From Epiperipatus broadwayi (Eukaryota > Onychophora > Udeonychophora > Euonychophora > Peripatidae), in NCBI GenBank assembly GCA_028023455.1, contig JAQFVV010000448.1, positions 436,001 to 500,000 of the forward strand: a stretch of 64,000 nucleotides of DNA, written 5' to 3'. Under the pieces are notes generated by a model. It did not search any database and was not told the DNA's origin. It saw only the letters and a list, made by a program, of their open reading frames with translations. Positions 35,161-46,645 of this stretch are shown here, piece by piece. A program made the position numbers and the translations under genes. The stretch's first letter is position 1, and every line of letters begins with the position of its first letter.

Positions 35161-36589
35161 GTCTATAGCAAATTTGAGCTCTCAATGTAGGAAGAAGTCT
35201 TAAGTATGAAAAAAAAGTTATCTAACATCTTAGGGAATAGATATCGAAGACTAGTGCTGACTTCTTATAAATGAAGTATACAAAATCAATATAATGATGA
35301 GAGTGGTGGATCCTAGAGTGAAATCGTTTGGTATTATGAAACGAACAAAAAAAAAAAGATACTGCAACATCAGATTGATTTCTTAAAATATTTTAAAAAC
35401 TAAGTGCCAGTTGAAAAAAAAAAGGTTTTGTTCTCTTTTTTACACTTAAATTTTCAACATTTGTGGCTTTATTATAATGCTAGCACATCTCAGATGATTA
35501 CACATATTATTTAATTTTTTTAGATTTTCATAATCATCAAATATATTCAAAATAATAGATTAATCTTTTTAACTCATATAAATTTTGCATAAATAAATTC
35601 ATTTTTGTATTTAATGTCTTCTGAAAATGACTTTATAATCATATATTTTCATATGATGTATAGTCGAAAGGTATCTCATTATGTAACATAATACTTAGAT
35701 GGTAACAATATTAAATACTCTAAGAGTAATAAAGAGACACTACCTACATCTTAGATAAACTTATGTGTAATGTATAATCATGTGTAATGTATAATCATCT
35801 AAACTAGACTGGGCATTAATGCTTATTGTAGAATAATAAAGTTATGTAGGAGCAGATAAAATTTAAAGGAATAATTTCCTGAAAATAGTTCATAGCTTTT
35901 AGAATATTTATAATAAAGATGGTTTTGAAAATAAAGGAAGTTCTGGGATAGAAAATATTGTGTTAACACATGGAAAAGTATTTTTATAAGTGATCACTAT
36001 ACATTGGGCATAAATATTACAAAATAATTCTTACCTGAAAGATTTACAGATGTTTTGCTAAACTTTAAATATCCCAAAATATAACGTGCTTACCCTTTGA
36101 GAAAATAAAAAAGGGTTTGAAAGATGAATAGCTGATGATAGACAATTAGGCAAAATCACATAATAATGAATCGAAGAACTCTGACCTGTTGAGAATAGAA
36201 AATAAAGGTAAGGTTAGGACAGATATAATATTTATAAAAAATTTGATAAAACAATAAAGCAAAAATTTTCTACTGGAAAAATCATTATTAATAATAGAAA
36301 TCCTTATTGTGAGAGAAATGAATAGTGAAAGAAAACTACATTTATGTATAGAGAAATTTCACAGGATGGACCCCAACAATTTATTGTTACTATAAAATAA
36401 AATTTGATATTGATAAAAGCTAAATATGAAATAAGGAAATAAGTTAGTTTGATATATAAACTTTTTAAAATAGCATAGATTGTTGAACTTTCATTTAATC
36501 TTTTTCATTACTATTACTACATAATATGCCAATAAACATCCATGATCACCATTTTTTATGCTTGTTTATAACTGTTATTGAAACAGGCA
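35161..36589. other. Intron 4, unassigned sequence
   Basis: AT-rich, with a 17-bp direct repeat (TGTGTAATGTATAATCA twice near 35764-35798). No motif or element was recognised. The stretch 36080-36380 is more complex but unplaced. Confidence 0.45.
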
Positions 36590-36831
36590 AAACTCTATAC
36601 ATATTGCACGCAGTGCAAGCCAGAGTAATCAGTGGATGCCAGAAGGCTTGTGCATAAAATCCTTATCTAGTGTCTACTCATCCAATATTCCCAGACTAGT
36701 TTCTGGCTTGTGGCCTTCGACAGTGAGGAGCCTTGTATCTGAGAGGACTGCCCCTAGATCTTAGGATCTAATGCAACTCTCCAGAAGCCATCTTTTATCT
36801 CTATTTAACTACAAAACTATGAGTATTTCAA
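36590..36831. repeat. Dispersed repeat R1, copy 2
   Basis: The most complete R1 copy. It starts near ACTCTATACATATTGCACGC, includes GGATGCCAGAAGGCTTGTGC, TCATCCAATATTCCCAGACT and TAGATCTTAGGATCTAATGC, and ends near CTATGAGTA. It abuts the 3' end of a LINE relic on the other side, as copy 1 abuts a LINE 5' end. Confidence 0.78.
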
Positions 36832-36834
36832 TTA

Positions 36835-37560
36835 AATCTTTCATTTCTATCAATGTAGCCACTGATTCAGCAGCCATTGACCATGTAGTTCATAGCTTCT
36901 GTTTATTCACATTTATATAGATCATTGACTGATAAATTCTATTTTTGAAACAGATAAATGCAATTTTGCATATAGATAGATCAAATCCAGCTGATTTTAT
37001 TATTGAATCTGGAAGAATAAATTTGTTTGAAACATCATAAAGATTCCATGTTTATATCATAATTCTTTGATTTTAAATTCTTGGTTGAGTCTTAAATGAT
37101 GAAATAATATCTTGAGTTATTAGCAAGCTAATCTACTTAACAGCTTTTTATACATGTCCTGTGAAGAACTTTTTCTTCCTGGTATCTGATGGAGAAATAT
37201 GTGAAAGAACAGGAAGCCATTGCAGAGTAGACTTTTTATGGTAATATTTAATTGAGTATCCTGAAATTTAGTATGGGAAATTTTCCTCCAAATAGGGATA
37301 CAGTATTCACCTGCATCATAACCCCAAGTAGGCTGCTAGCTTTTTAAAGAGATTATTCCTGAAAATTAATTTTGATTTAACTTTAGCTAAATGAGGAAAA
37401 TAAGTTTGACTACAAAGCAAGGTTATTGCAAAAAATTATATGCACATTATGAGATGATCCCTTATTATTTAGATGAAAAATTAGGCATACTGTCTTTATT
37501 GGATTAGATATAAGTCTCAAATCTTTGAAAACGTTTCCAATTTTTTCATATCCTTATTGA
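36835..37560 (-). mobile_element. LINE C-terminal relic of a second family (Jockey/CR1-like)
   Basis: On the - strand about 37330-37260 reads YDAGEYCIPIWRKISHTKFQ then DTQLN, the (Y)..AEYC.P.W..S.HT...D..LN motif found downstream of the RT in many LINEs. After a frameshift comes LQWLPVLSHISPSD, then further down NLSVNDLYKCE.TEAMNYMVNGC, the C.CG..QT..HI...C zinc-knuckle-like end. Order and spacing are right, but stops occur throughout. It differs from the family of copies A, B and C. Confidence 0.75.
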
Positions 37561-37931
37561 CTTTTCTATTATATAAGGGTTATTTTTAATCTTCTGGCTT
37601 AGTGATAACTATTTTGCAGCTGTAACTATAGCAACAAACTATACAAGTATGGCTACAGCCAATAGAAAATACTCAAATGATATATATATAAATAATAATT
37701 TTATTATTCTTAATTATATTAATTATCGTTTTTATATAAAAAAAATGAATGTATAAATATAATATAATTGCTACTACAAAAATTGTAAACAGTTTATATT
37801 TTACTTATGGATTGGCTGAAATTTATAGATGAATATGTATATAGAAAATTTGCTATAAAACTAAGAAATATTTTTTCATTGCTATTACAAAAGTATGTAT
37901 ATTCAAAAAATATTCTCATATAAATTTTTAG

Positions 37932-38032
37932 ATTTTTACCACAACTAGCTTGTGCATCTTTGAATAAACAGTTGAATGAAGTTAATATTTTAAAAACAAG
38001 TTCACAGAAGACAACCTTGGATGACATTATTT
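37932..38032 (+). CDS. VWA8: VWA8, internal exon e
   Basis: Acceptor ..ATTTTTAG, donor GTAAGA. The first base completes an arginine codon (phase 2 entry), and 33 codons plus one base follow (phase 1 exit). It reads FLPQLACASLNKQLNEVNIL then KTSSQKTTLDDII. FLP.LA...L.K.L aligns with the linker after the STRQLLRI block; the remainder is poorly conserved in the family, as expected. The donor choice is fixed by continuity with the next exon (TGT cysteine across the junction). Confidence 0.85.
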
Positions 38033-38138
38033 GTAAGATTTTTTTTTTTTTTTTTTACATAATTGATACTTTTTTTTTTGTATTACTCATTTTTATTTAT
38101 AACAAAAGAAGTATATATATTTACTTTTTTTTTTTTAG

Positions 38139-38245
38139 GTGAAAGAAAAAATCAAAAATTAAAAATCGGTCATACAGTTGTAGATATTTTTAATACACAA
38201 AGTCCAATGAAGGTTCCTGATGTTCTTTTCTATGAAAATGTACAA
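38139..38245 (+). CDS. VWA8: VWA8, internal exon f
   Basis: Follows a 106-bp intron (acceptor TTTTTTTTAG, donor GTATGT). It enters in phase 1 and leaves in phase 0 with 35 full codons: ERKNQKLKIGHTVVDIFNTQ then SPMKVPDVLFYENVQ. The KVPDVLFY.N.Q motif is nearly identical in VWA8 of distant animals, in the linker that leads into AAA module 2. Exons e and f form a tight pair between introns of 18.0 and 16.9 kb. Confidence 0.93.
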
Positions 38246-38857
38246 GTATGTTATGCTAACTTTATCATTACATATGTTTATTATGGAAAAATAATAAAGA
38301 AGGAAATATTTATTTTCAGGAGAATACTTAAAAATTACTTTTTAAGTGTAAACTTTTTTTTTTTAATGATGAATAGTAATCTATTTAAATGTAAGATTAT
38401 TCAATATGTATGGAGTAGTAGATAATTATATACATATCATATATGGAATTTAAATGACTATTAATAATGATTCATATCTCTTTGAATTCTCTCCTCCCCC
38501 AAAATTATAAATTAATTCGTTTTTTTCCTGATTATTTGAATTTTCTTTCTTCGTTAAATTTTTAGTTTATTTTAAAGACTGTGATTAGCAATCAAAAAAA
38601 TTGATCTCGGTGTTCATACATTTAATTATGTTTACAGAACAATTCAAAAAGTCACCATAAATATCTATAAACATATATTTAGATGATACAGATTTCAGAT
38701 GACTAAATATAAATTTGCTATCAGGAAAAGGTTCCTCTTTTTATTCACAAAATATATCATTTAGTTTACAAATCTAATATTGTTATGCTATATATTATGC
38801 ATAGTTATCCATTTTATGAAAACAGTATTAATTTCTTTATAAGATCTTTTTTTTTTT
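38246..38857. other. Intron 6, proximal part, nothing recognised
   Basis: AT-rich sequence with poly-T tracts. The open frame 38063-38425 overlaps exon f in part but runs through its donor and is not a separate gene. Confidence 0.5.
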
Positions 38858-41480
38858 TTGGCATCATTTAATTTTATCTCCATCTCACAAATTATCTTTT
38901 TGATTATTTAAAATGATTGCTAAATAATTATTTTTATCTACTTCCTTCATATATATTTTCTTCAAAAAACCCCTCATTTTTGACTTTTGTTTACTAAATT
39001 TAATTCCCATTTCCTTATCCATATTTACAAAATCTTCAGAAATATTTCTACATTTTTCCTATTATCTGCACACAAGAAAATATCAGCAACAAAGAAAAGA
39101 CACTAAAATATACAATTCCATGTTATCTATTAATGTTTTTTAATACCCCTTTCTAAACTTTTGATTTAGTAATGCCATTATAGAGATATAAGATATCATT
39201 GCCTTAATAACACTTTTAACTTTAAATGAATCTATTTCCCAATTTGATAAATATAGTAGTTATTTTCATAGAATATTCTAATCAAATCCATTATGCTTCC
39301 TCTATTCTTATTTTTATCAAAACTGTTTACAGTCTGTTTGTATTTATACTGTTATAAGTCTACTCTATATTTATAAAAGCTATATATATTTATTTACTTT
39401 TTTATTAATTTCTAACAATTGTGTGTATGTATTGATCAAGTATAAACTCCCTCTGCATTTTTATCATTATGTTATTCTCTTCCATCCATTTACTTATTTT
39501 TAAAATATCATATAAACAAATACTTTATAGATCATTGAAGTTACCACAACTGGTCTATAATTAATTAATCTTCATTTGTCTTCTTCCTTTAAATAACAAA
39601 CTCATTCTAATATTTTTCCAATTATCTAAACTTATTTATTAAAATATTAACATTCAAATAAAAGTGTTTGTTCTATATAGCAGATTTATTGTCATCACTT
39701 CTGCCCACCCATCAATAGTCCTTGCCTTTTCATTTTTCAAATTTTTTAGAACTCTAGTGAATTTATCCAATGTAATATTTCATTTATTATATGTTTTATA
39801 ATTTTTATCTTATTGTCTCTCTTCTAATTTTTTTTTCTACATTCTGTATTTTTTTAAAAACATGTGTACTGTTTTTCTAGAGATAAGTTCTCTTTCTATC
39901 TCATCATATAGTAAAACTTCTCTTTCTATTATTATTTCTATTTTTTATGTTATTTCCAAAATTTATTCTTTATTTTCTCCTCTTTTATTTTTATTAATGT
40001 TCTCCAACAATTTATTATTTAGTCTCATTCTATAATTAGCCAATTTTTTATTTAAATAAATTTTATATGTAGTCTTAATTTCACTTTTATTTTTCTTATG
40101 TTTTACAGTATATTTATGCTCTCTGCATGCTTTGTACATTTTCTTTACATTTTCTGTAACAATTAATCTTATAGACAGTCTTAACTAAAAATATATTTTT
40201 CACCTTTTATAATATCAATTCTTATATCCACATTCAACAAAACTTTTATTTTTTCCAAAGCTATATGATGTTCTCTATTTTTATGATTTAGAATTTATCA
40301 TAACTTCATTCTATCTTTACTATGTTTAATACTATTCTCCATTTCATTTCTAGCCATCTCTGTTATAATCACTACTATATGTTTTTTATCAAAAACTTAA
40401 ATTGTTATATTTTATTTTCTCTTTGTCCATTTAATACCAAATTTATTGTGTAATTCTAGTTACTGTTAGATCAAATATGCTGTTTCTCATATATGTAAAT
40501 TTGATAAATCCCCAAAATTTATGTTTAGTTTTAATAATTGGCCATTTTTATTATCATAATCATATATTTTCATAATATATCCATTCATATCTTTTATAAC
40601 TATTATTTTCTTTCTTTTTTTTTTTTTTGAAATTCTGTATATCCATAATCAAACATTCATAAATTATATAGTCTAATTTTTTATAACTTGATTATCTCAT
40701 TTTACCATAAACATTATACCTACTGCCCATTCCTGATTTTCTAATTTTATTTCAACTCATGTATATTCTTCACATTTAAACAATACTTAAAATTTTTTTT
40801 GACATTCCTCCTATGTGCCACATTTTTTATTATTCTATCTCTTATTTACACCCTGTCACTATACATTTTCCAAAAAAGCTTTTTCATTCTTTTTTAAATA
40901 TGTTTCCATTACATCGTTTTCATGATTAACTCTTTTAATTCACATTATTTCTCTATTTTCCTATCTCCTTGGATATTTGTGCAGCTCATTTTAACAATTT
41001 TTTCATTACCCTTTTATAGGTTTTCAACTCTTTCATAAAACATTTATATTTGATTATTACGGCATCACTTTCTCAATTTTCCTCAATCTCATTTTCTTGC
41101 ATACTTCTAAAGAAACATTATTTTTAATATTTCTCAGAATAGTTTTAATAAATTAATCTTTTCTATACCCTCACCATATTTATTTTCTGTTTTATTTATT
41201 CTTGTCAGTATAAATTTTTCAAAAAAGATTTTTCATCTTAAATATATCTTCATTACAATTGGCATCTTAAACTTTTCATTATTAAATATCTCTTAATTCA
41301 GGCTAGTTTTCTGATCTCTTATTCTCTTGCATATTTAAATAACTCATTTTAATAATCTCTTCATTTAAATTATTATTTTTAACTTTTTTATTATAATATA
41401 GTCACATTTGATTGTTACATACTCATTTTCTCAATTTATCTCCATATACTTTCTTGCATATTTAATTTTCATCTCTTTTG
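38858..41480 (-). mobile_element. Strongly decayed APE-type LINE (copy C)
   Basis: Collinear with copy B at about 16.3-18.8 kb. Shared blocks include AAATTTAATTCCCAT, TATCTGCACACAAGAAAATAT, the GCCCACCCATCAATAGTCCTTGCC counterpart of the RT N-terminus, CTCTCTGCATGC, the endonuclease region (TCATATCTTTTATAACTATTATT, equivalent to the GDMNGH area) and the 5' end (GTCACTATACATTTTCCAAAA). All frames are closed. The terminal part from about 40850 is repeated from about 41200 (AAAAAAG.TTTTTCAT...TTAAATAACTCATTTTAA), suggesting a 5'-end duplication or a second fragment. Confidence 0.65.
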
Positions 41481-43060
41481 AATAATAAATGATTAAATTA
41501 TCCATTACTTATTTTTTGTACATTCTTTATTATTATTATTATTATTTTTTAAAGCATTATTTCCTAATATGAAAATATTATAAATTGTATTTGCTAAAAC
41601 TTTATTTTTGTAGTTTGATAAATGCTTACCATCTTTATTAAAAGCATTCTATTTTTAAGAAAAACATCCAAGAATACAATATTATTGTTTTCCCTCATAA
41701 TCCTGCATCAATAGAATAAATTCTCTTTAAATTATATATGTTATCAAATCTTGATAATAATTCCCCTATGTTTATTTTTTTTAAATATGTTTTATTCTCT
41801 TAAGTAATTTTTACTATTCTTACATTATTAGTTGTGCCCCAATCCTGCAGGTTATTCCTGTCCACCATTACCTTATTCTTAATAAGATGAATTGTTGCCC
41901 AGGCAAAGATAACCATACATATCTGACTCTATCTTTTTTAGAAATATATATCCATATTTTTTTATTAATGAATTCCTATCAAATATAATTTTACATAGAC
42001 ATTTAAATAAGCATTTTTTCATATATATATATATTTGTATTTAACATATATTGTATTGTCCATCTATTTTGTTCTTAATTTGGTTACACTTCATATATAA
42101 AGATTTTAATTTAATCTCTCTTATAACTTTTTTAAATTTATTTATTTTTGTGTAATTGAGTTCTTAACAGACTCCCCATTCTCCTATGCCTATTTTCCAA
42201 ATTTTTGTTGACCTTTTATATTATCCAAATCAGTGAATCATTTTTTCATTTTCTTTATCATTTTAATACATTTTTCACATATCCAAAAATGTTTAGTATC
42301 TATCTTAATCATATTCATATATTTAGATGATAGCATTTTTTATACGTTTCGCATATCACTAATGCTATCTTAAATTTATTTTGTTAATCATACATGCAAT
42401 CTTTTACATATAAAGAAACCATTATTTTAAACAAGATCAAATTCTATTAAGAAAGGATTTTTTTTTCTTTTTTAATGTTTAATCCAAATTTTTAATCAAA
42501 AGAAAAATCATTTCATAAAGCAAGTAGAATTAATAACTTTTTTCATAGCTCATGTTTCATTCATTATACATATAATTAAACATTTAAAATAAACTTCTCT
42601 CTGCTGACTTAACTATTATATTATAACGATATATAAATATGTCGTTACATTAATTTAAAATAAAAACTTAAAAGTTCGCAAATAAAAGTAAAAAAAAACT
42701 AAACGCTAAAATTAAAATGTTTGTTAAACGTATATACATTCGCACAGATGCCAAACTTTAAAATATTTTTTTTTAAAAAAACAAATAAATAAGTATTTGA
42801 ACGTACTTTTTTATAAAAAAAAAAGTATAAGATTTAAAAATAAAAACAGGTATTAATTAATTCTTGTAATCTGTAAATGGAAATGATTGTTTATAAATTG
42901 TTTGAAAAGCAAGCTAGCCGTGGGCTCTTGTATAATTAAAATGATCTGATGAAAGATAGATAAGAAAAAAAGAGAAATTAGCTTGACCAATGGAAGCACT
43001 AAGCCTTGGCTCGGACCCTAACGAAAGTGATGGATTAGTGATGTTTTGTTGATTGAATCT
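41481..43060. other. Intron 6, unassigned AT-rich sequence
   Basis: Mostly A/T with a more complex patch at 41820-41940 that has no match I recognise. It may be the outer 5' part of LINE copy C. Nothing else is supported. Confidence 0.4.
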
Positions 43061-43071
43061 GTGTGGATTAA

Positions 43072-43274
43072 TATAAAAAGGGAAATACAGTTTTTTCGGA
43101 CAGTTCCAGCGTGGTGTGTTTGAGAGTTGTGGTAGGACGCACATACCACACTCTCTATTTAAAAGAAAAAGGAAAAGACTGTGATACCTTGAACCAGCTA
43201 TTGCCATCTCCAGAACATTATCTTCCAATGGAGGCATCGCGGGAATTAAAAGCAGAAACCTGGACTCTTCTACC
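43072..43274 (+). promoter_or_regulatory. Candidate internal promoter with first exon
   Basis: This patch is clearly less AT-rich than its surroundings. TATAAAAAG at 43072-43080 is followed about 30 bp later by ACAGTTCC, an arthropod-type initiator-like sequence (start near 43102). An ATG at 43228 in the context TCCAATGG opens MEASRELKAETWTLL, which stops at CTACC-GTAAGC, a strong splice donor (exon end 43274, phase 2). VWA8 exon g is phase 0, so this ATG cannot simply splice to it. It may be a non-coding alternative first exon (exon g has its own early ATGs), a nested gene, or the 5' end of an unrecognised element. A - strand frame 43237-42914 overlaps it. Confidence 0.35.
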
Positions 43275-45820
43275 GTAAGCTATATTGACATGAACTCTAA
43301 ATTGAAAAATAATTAAGGACTTTCGTTCAAGCTTCTGAACTTCTATCTGACTTTTTTTTAAGTTTAAAATCAAATTAATAATGTTTAATTTTATATGTTT
43401 TCCGATTGATAAAAATCATTTCCATTTTTTTTTTCTCTTATTGTATAAATTATTTGTTGTTTAAATTTTAAATGAGGGAATTTAAGGTTGGGGATAGACG
43501 TTGCATAGATTCATTAGCGGTTGATAATGTTGTGGTTTTCACATTCGATTAGAATATATGTCAACGATATCACTGCAAGCATCTTACGATGAATGCTAAT
43601 GGGATTTGTATATTCTCTATGCAAGTGACGTTTATCGATGACTTTGTACTTTGATCGGTTGTGTTTAATTTGGAATGTTTTTGACCGTGGAATCTGTGCA
43701 GCTGATCTGTACTCAACATTTTAAAACAAATTTTATAAAATGCATTTGTGCGAACGTATTTAAATGTTAAATTTAAGTCGGGCGTGAATGGCTATATAGT
43801 TTTGTAAAGTTATATTAAGGGAGGGTAATCTTAGGTTATTCATTTCGTAGTTGAATTGGTTCAATGGATTGGATATATTTGTGTAATTGTAGATGTAGTA
43901 TGAGGTCCGCTACGGGCAGGATTATAGATATACGCCACACACCCTCTGTTTGCCTATGGATGAGTTGTTTGTAAGTCGGCAGAAGACCGCAGTCCATTCC
44001 TATGGAGTTTTTTGTTTATTGTTCTACTTGCCAACAGATGTAACATTCCTGTTGGTGGAGAGTCAATGTCTTTTCTATTTCTACTTATTGTTCAGATGTA
44101 CATTCCTGACAGTATAGTATTTTGTGTTGTCGTATCATGCTACATTGAATACATGAATGTATCAGATGGATTGGCGCCAGTTTGGTTGCGAAATTTGTTG
44201 CCTAAGGTTAAATCAGGGAAGAATATTTTCTTTTCAAATGCAGATCTATGTAGTCTATTCATACTTGACTATCTAAATAAAATATTAAACCCATTGAAAC
44301 TTAGTTAAATGTAAAATTAAAAGTTAATATAAAAATCTAAAATGTTAAACTTATTCCTCAAAATTTAAATGTTATTTTATATGTGCGTAAATAAATATTT
44401 TTATGTGTTAATTTCTGGCAGTGGCTTTTATTTATTGATATTTAAGATATAAATTAAGATATAGATTTTTATCTCTGCGTCTCCGCTGAGCTAGTGACTT
44501 GGGCTAACGATCGGAATATTTAAATAAAGTGGAATCTTAACAGCGCGTATCTGCCTACTCTATAAATTTTTCTAGGTTTAAATGCCTAGATGGCGCCTTG
44601 TAGAGCAGATATTGTAGTTTGCGGTTAGATTCGATCTCCACTTACATTTCGATCGTTATAATATATATATATTAAAATCAATAATAATAATAAATATATC
44701 TTTAGGTAATTCATTTGAATCTATACAATAAAATCTTAATCTCTCATTTTTTAGGAACTAGAGAAAATAAGTGTTCGGGTTGTAAAATGATAGAACGTAA
44801 ATCTGTTAAAAAGTATAGACAAAAGGCATTTTAATGATTATTCACCAAAATAGGCTACAAGTATAACTTAACTGGTAGCTTTAAATACAACTTATATATT
44901 ATAATTTAAAAAATTTTACACTTTATTATTTGCAAAACGTATGTATGTTTATTGTTATGGAACAAATGAAACTATATCACATAATTAATTCTAATCTTAA
45001 AAATTCAATTCTCTAGTTACAAACAAGAAATGCAACTTAAAATTTCAAAAAAAGTATCTGTAAATATGTGCAACAAGAAGACAGGAATGTGACTTTATTT
45101 ATTAGATAAATCATTTTATTTATTTTGCTCCCAAGTAAATATAGTGGGGGAGAGGGAGCATTCAAATAAACATGTTAATTAAATTATCAAAAAAAAAAAA
45201 AGAGCTTAAAAAGTTAGTTTGGCTATATCCATCAAATGTTATTATTTAAATTATGTCTAGAATATTGTAATAATTTCTTTATAATGTTTAATTAAGAAAT
45301 AGCTTAAAATATTGTAATAATGTAATTATTTTAAAGTATTAATTTTTTTAGTAATATGAATAATTTAATACTTGTAATAATGTCAAGAAATTTAAGAAAG
45401 AAAATTGACAAAAATGTTAAGTACTATAGCCAAAAATAGTAATTTTATAAGAAAAAGTGAAACATTTTAATATCTTTAAAAATATAAAGTTGTTTATCAA
45501 AAATGGAATGTAATCAAGATAATTAATATATATGTTTATTGAAAGGATTTTGGATGAAAGTATTTTTCATTTGACTTGATTACATCATTAGAGTGAAAGT
45601 ATAAATGTGAAGGGTTAAAACAAAAGAGAGTTTATTATGAAGTATTAACTACTTATTTTTAATGAATTCAAGCTGGTATATATACTATGACTGGAAGTAG
45701 CAGAGAGCAATATCAAAGCCTACATTTTAATGAACAATTATGTAGACATAGAATAACTTAGTATTATACTTTGAAGTAGAAAATCATTCTCTACTAACAT
45801 ATTACAATATATAATAGAAG
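43275..45820. other. Intron 6, mixed-complexity block
   Basis: 43280-44700 contains more CpG and G/C than the rest of the intron. 44466-44660 holds tRNA-promoter-like pieces (GAGCTAGTGACTTGGGCTAA and AGATTCGATCTCC), but about 145 nt apart, too far for a simple tRNA. TCTAGG and CCTAGA near 44570-44590 can form a short stem. The 98-codon frame at 44012-44308 has hydrophobic stretches but no recognised motif. From 44700 the sequence returns to plain AT-rich. Confidence 0.4.
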
Positions 45821-45824
45821 CTTT

Positions 45825-46440
45825 CAGAATGTGCATCAAACCTCAACACACAGTTGCTGACCACTGTGAGGAAATAATCAATCCCCATGCTGATGTAGTG
45901 ATGCATAATGAGGTTTCCAAAACCATGAATGTAACCTGCATAGAAAAGACAACAGTGAATGCCAATGACTTATTATAGAAAAGTTGTCCAAAATAATGGA
46001 ACCTGAAAAAAATAAAATTGTTAAGAAAAATATCAAAAAAAAAAAAGTTTTCAGAACCAAGGTTTCTATATACCTGCAAAGGAAAGGAATGTTATATATA
46101 TATATGCACCTGATTGCTTTGAGGATGTAATCAACCAACTTGCTGATGCAGTGATGCATAGATGAGATTTCCAAAACCATGAATGTGATCTGCAACAGAA
46201 GATTTGATCTTCAAAATTACCATCTGTAATGATGAAAAGACAGCCGTGAATGTCAGAGATTTATTATAGCAAAGTTGTTCAAAATAATAGAACCTGAAGA
46301 AAATAAAACCGCTAAGAAAAATGAAATTACCAAAAAAAAAAAAAAAAGTTTTCAAACCAAGAATTTGATATATGCACACATTCATGGACAAAGACATAGA
46401 CAGATATACAATTAAAACTTTTAGAATTCTAAGTAAGTTT
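45825..46440. repeat. Dispersed repeat R2, two copies in tandem
   Basis: GCTGATGTAGTGATGCATAA, TTTCCAAAACCATGAATGTA, GTGAATGCCAATGACTTATT and AAATAATGGAACCTGAA at 45825-46080 recur in order at about 46110-46380 (GCTGATGCAGTGATGCATAG, TTTCCAAAACCATGAATGTG and so on) with about 15% divergence and small indels. The second copy continues with ATATGCACACATTCATGGA. The three overlapping - strand frames here are by-products of the repeat. No coding content was recognised. Confidence 0.75.
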
Positions 46441-46645
46441 GAATGCTATAGGAAATAATGAACTTATAATGGGGTTATGTGAATAAAGATGGGTCTGGTA
46501 TGTTATACCAGAGTTATTAGTAGTGATTTCAAATAAATCCAAGTCAACATATCACATTTCTCTGACCTGATCTCTAATAGTACAATAAGAATTTGAAGTC
46601 CAACTCATGATCATGATGAACTGAATTATTTTTTATTACATATTG
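46425..46645. repeat. Dispersed repeat R2, distal part (paired with 53075-53345)
   Basis: GAATGCTATAGGAAATAATG, GTGAATAAAGATGGGTCTGG, CCAGAGTTATTAGTAGTGAT, GACCTGATCTCT and CTGAATTATTTTTTATTACAT line up with 53083-53340 (GAATGATGTGGGAAATAATA, GTGTATAAGAATGAGCCTAA, CTAGAGTTATTGGTAGTACT, GACCTGACTTCT, CTGAGTTATTTCTCATTACAT). R2 is therefore at least 450 bp long when both parts are combined. Confidence 0.7.

Noticed and set aside
42914-43237. 107-codon - strand frame overlapping the candidate promoter
   Set aside because: No motifs, and it runs through the TATA and initiator region; a bidirectional gene start cannot be supported from sequence alone.
44012-44308. 98-codon frame with hydrophobic stretches, possible small membrane protein
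   Set aside because: No recognisable relative, no clear promoter or splice evidence tying it to the 43.1 kb candidate exon, and such frames are expected by chance.
44466-44660. tRNA gene or SINE with A and B boxes
   Set aside because: The boxes are about 145 nt apart and no cloverleaf can be formed; only noted in the intron description.
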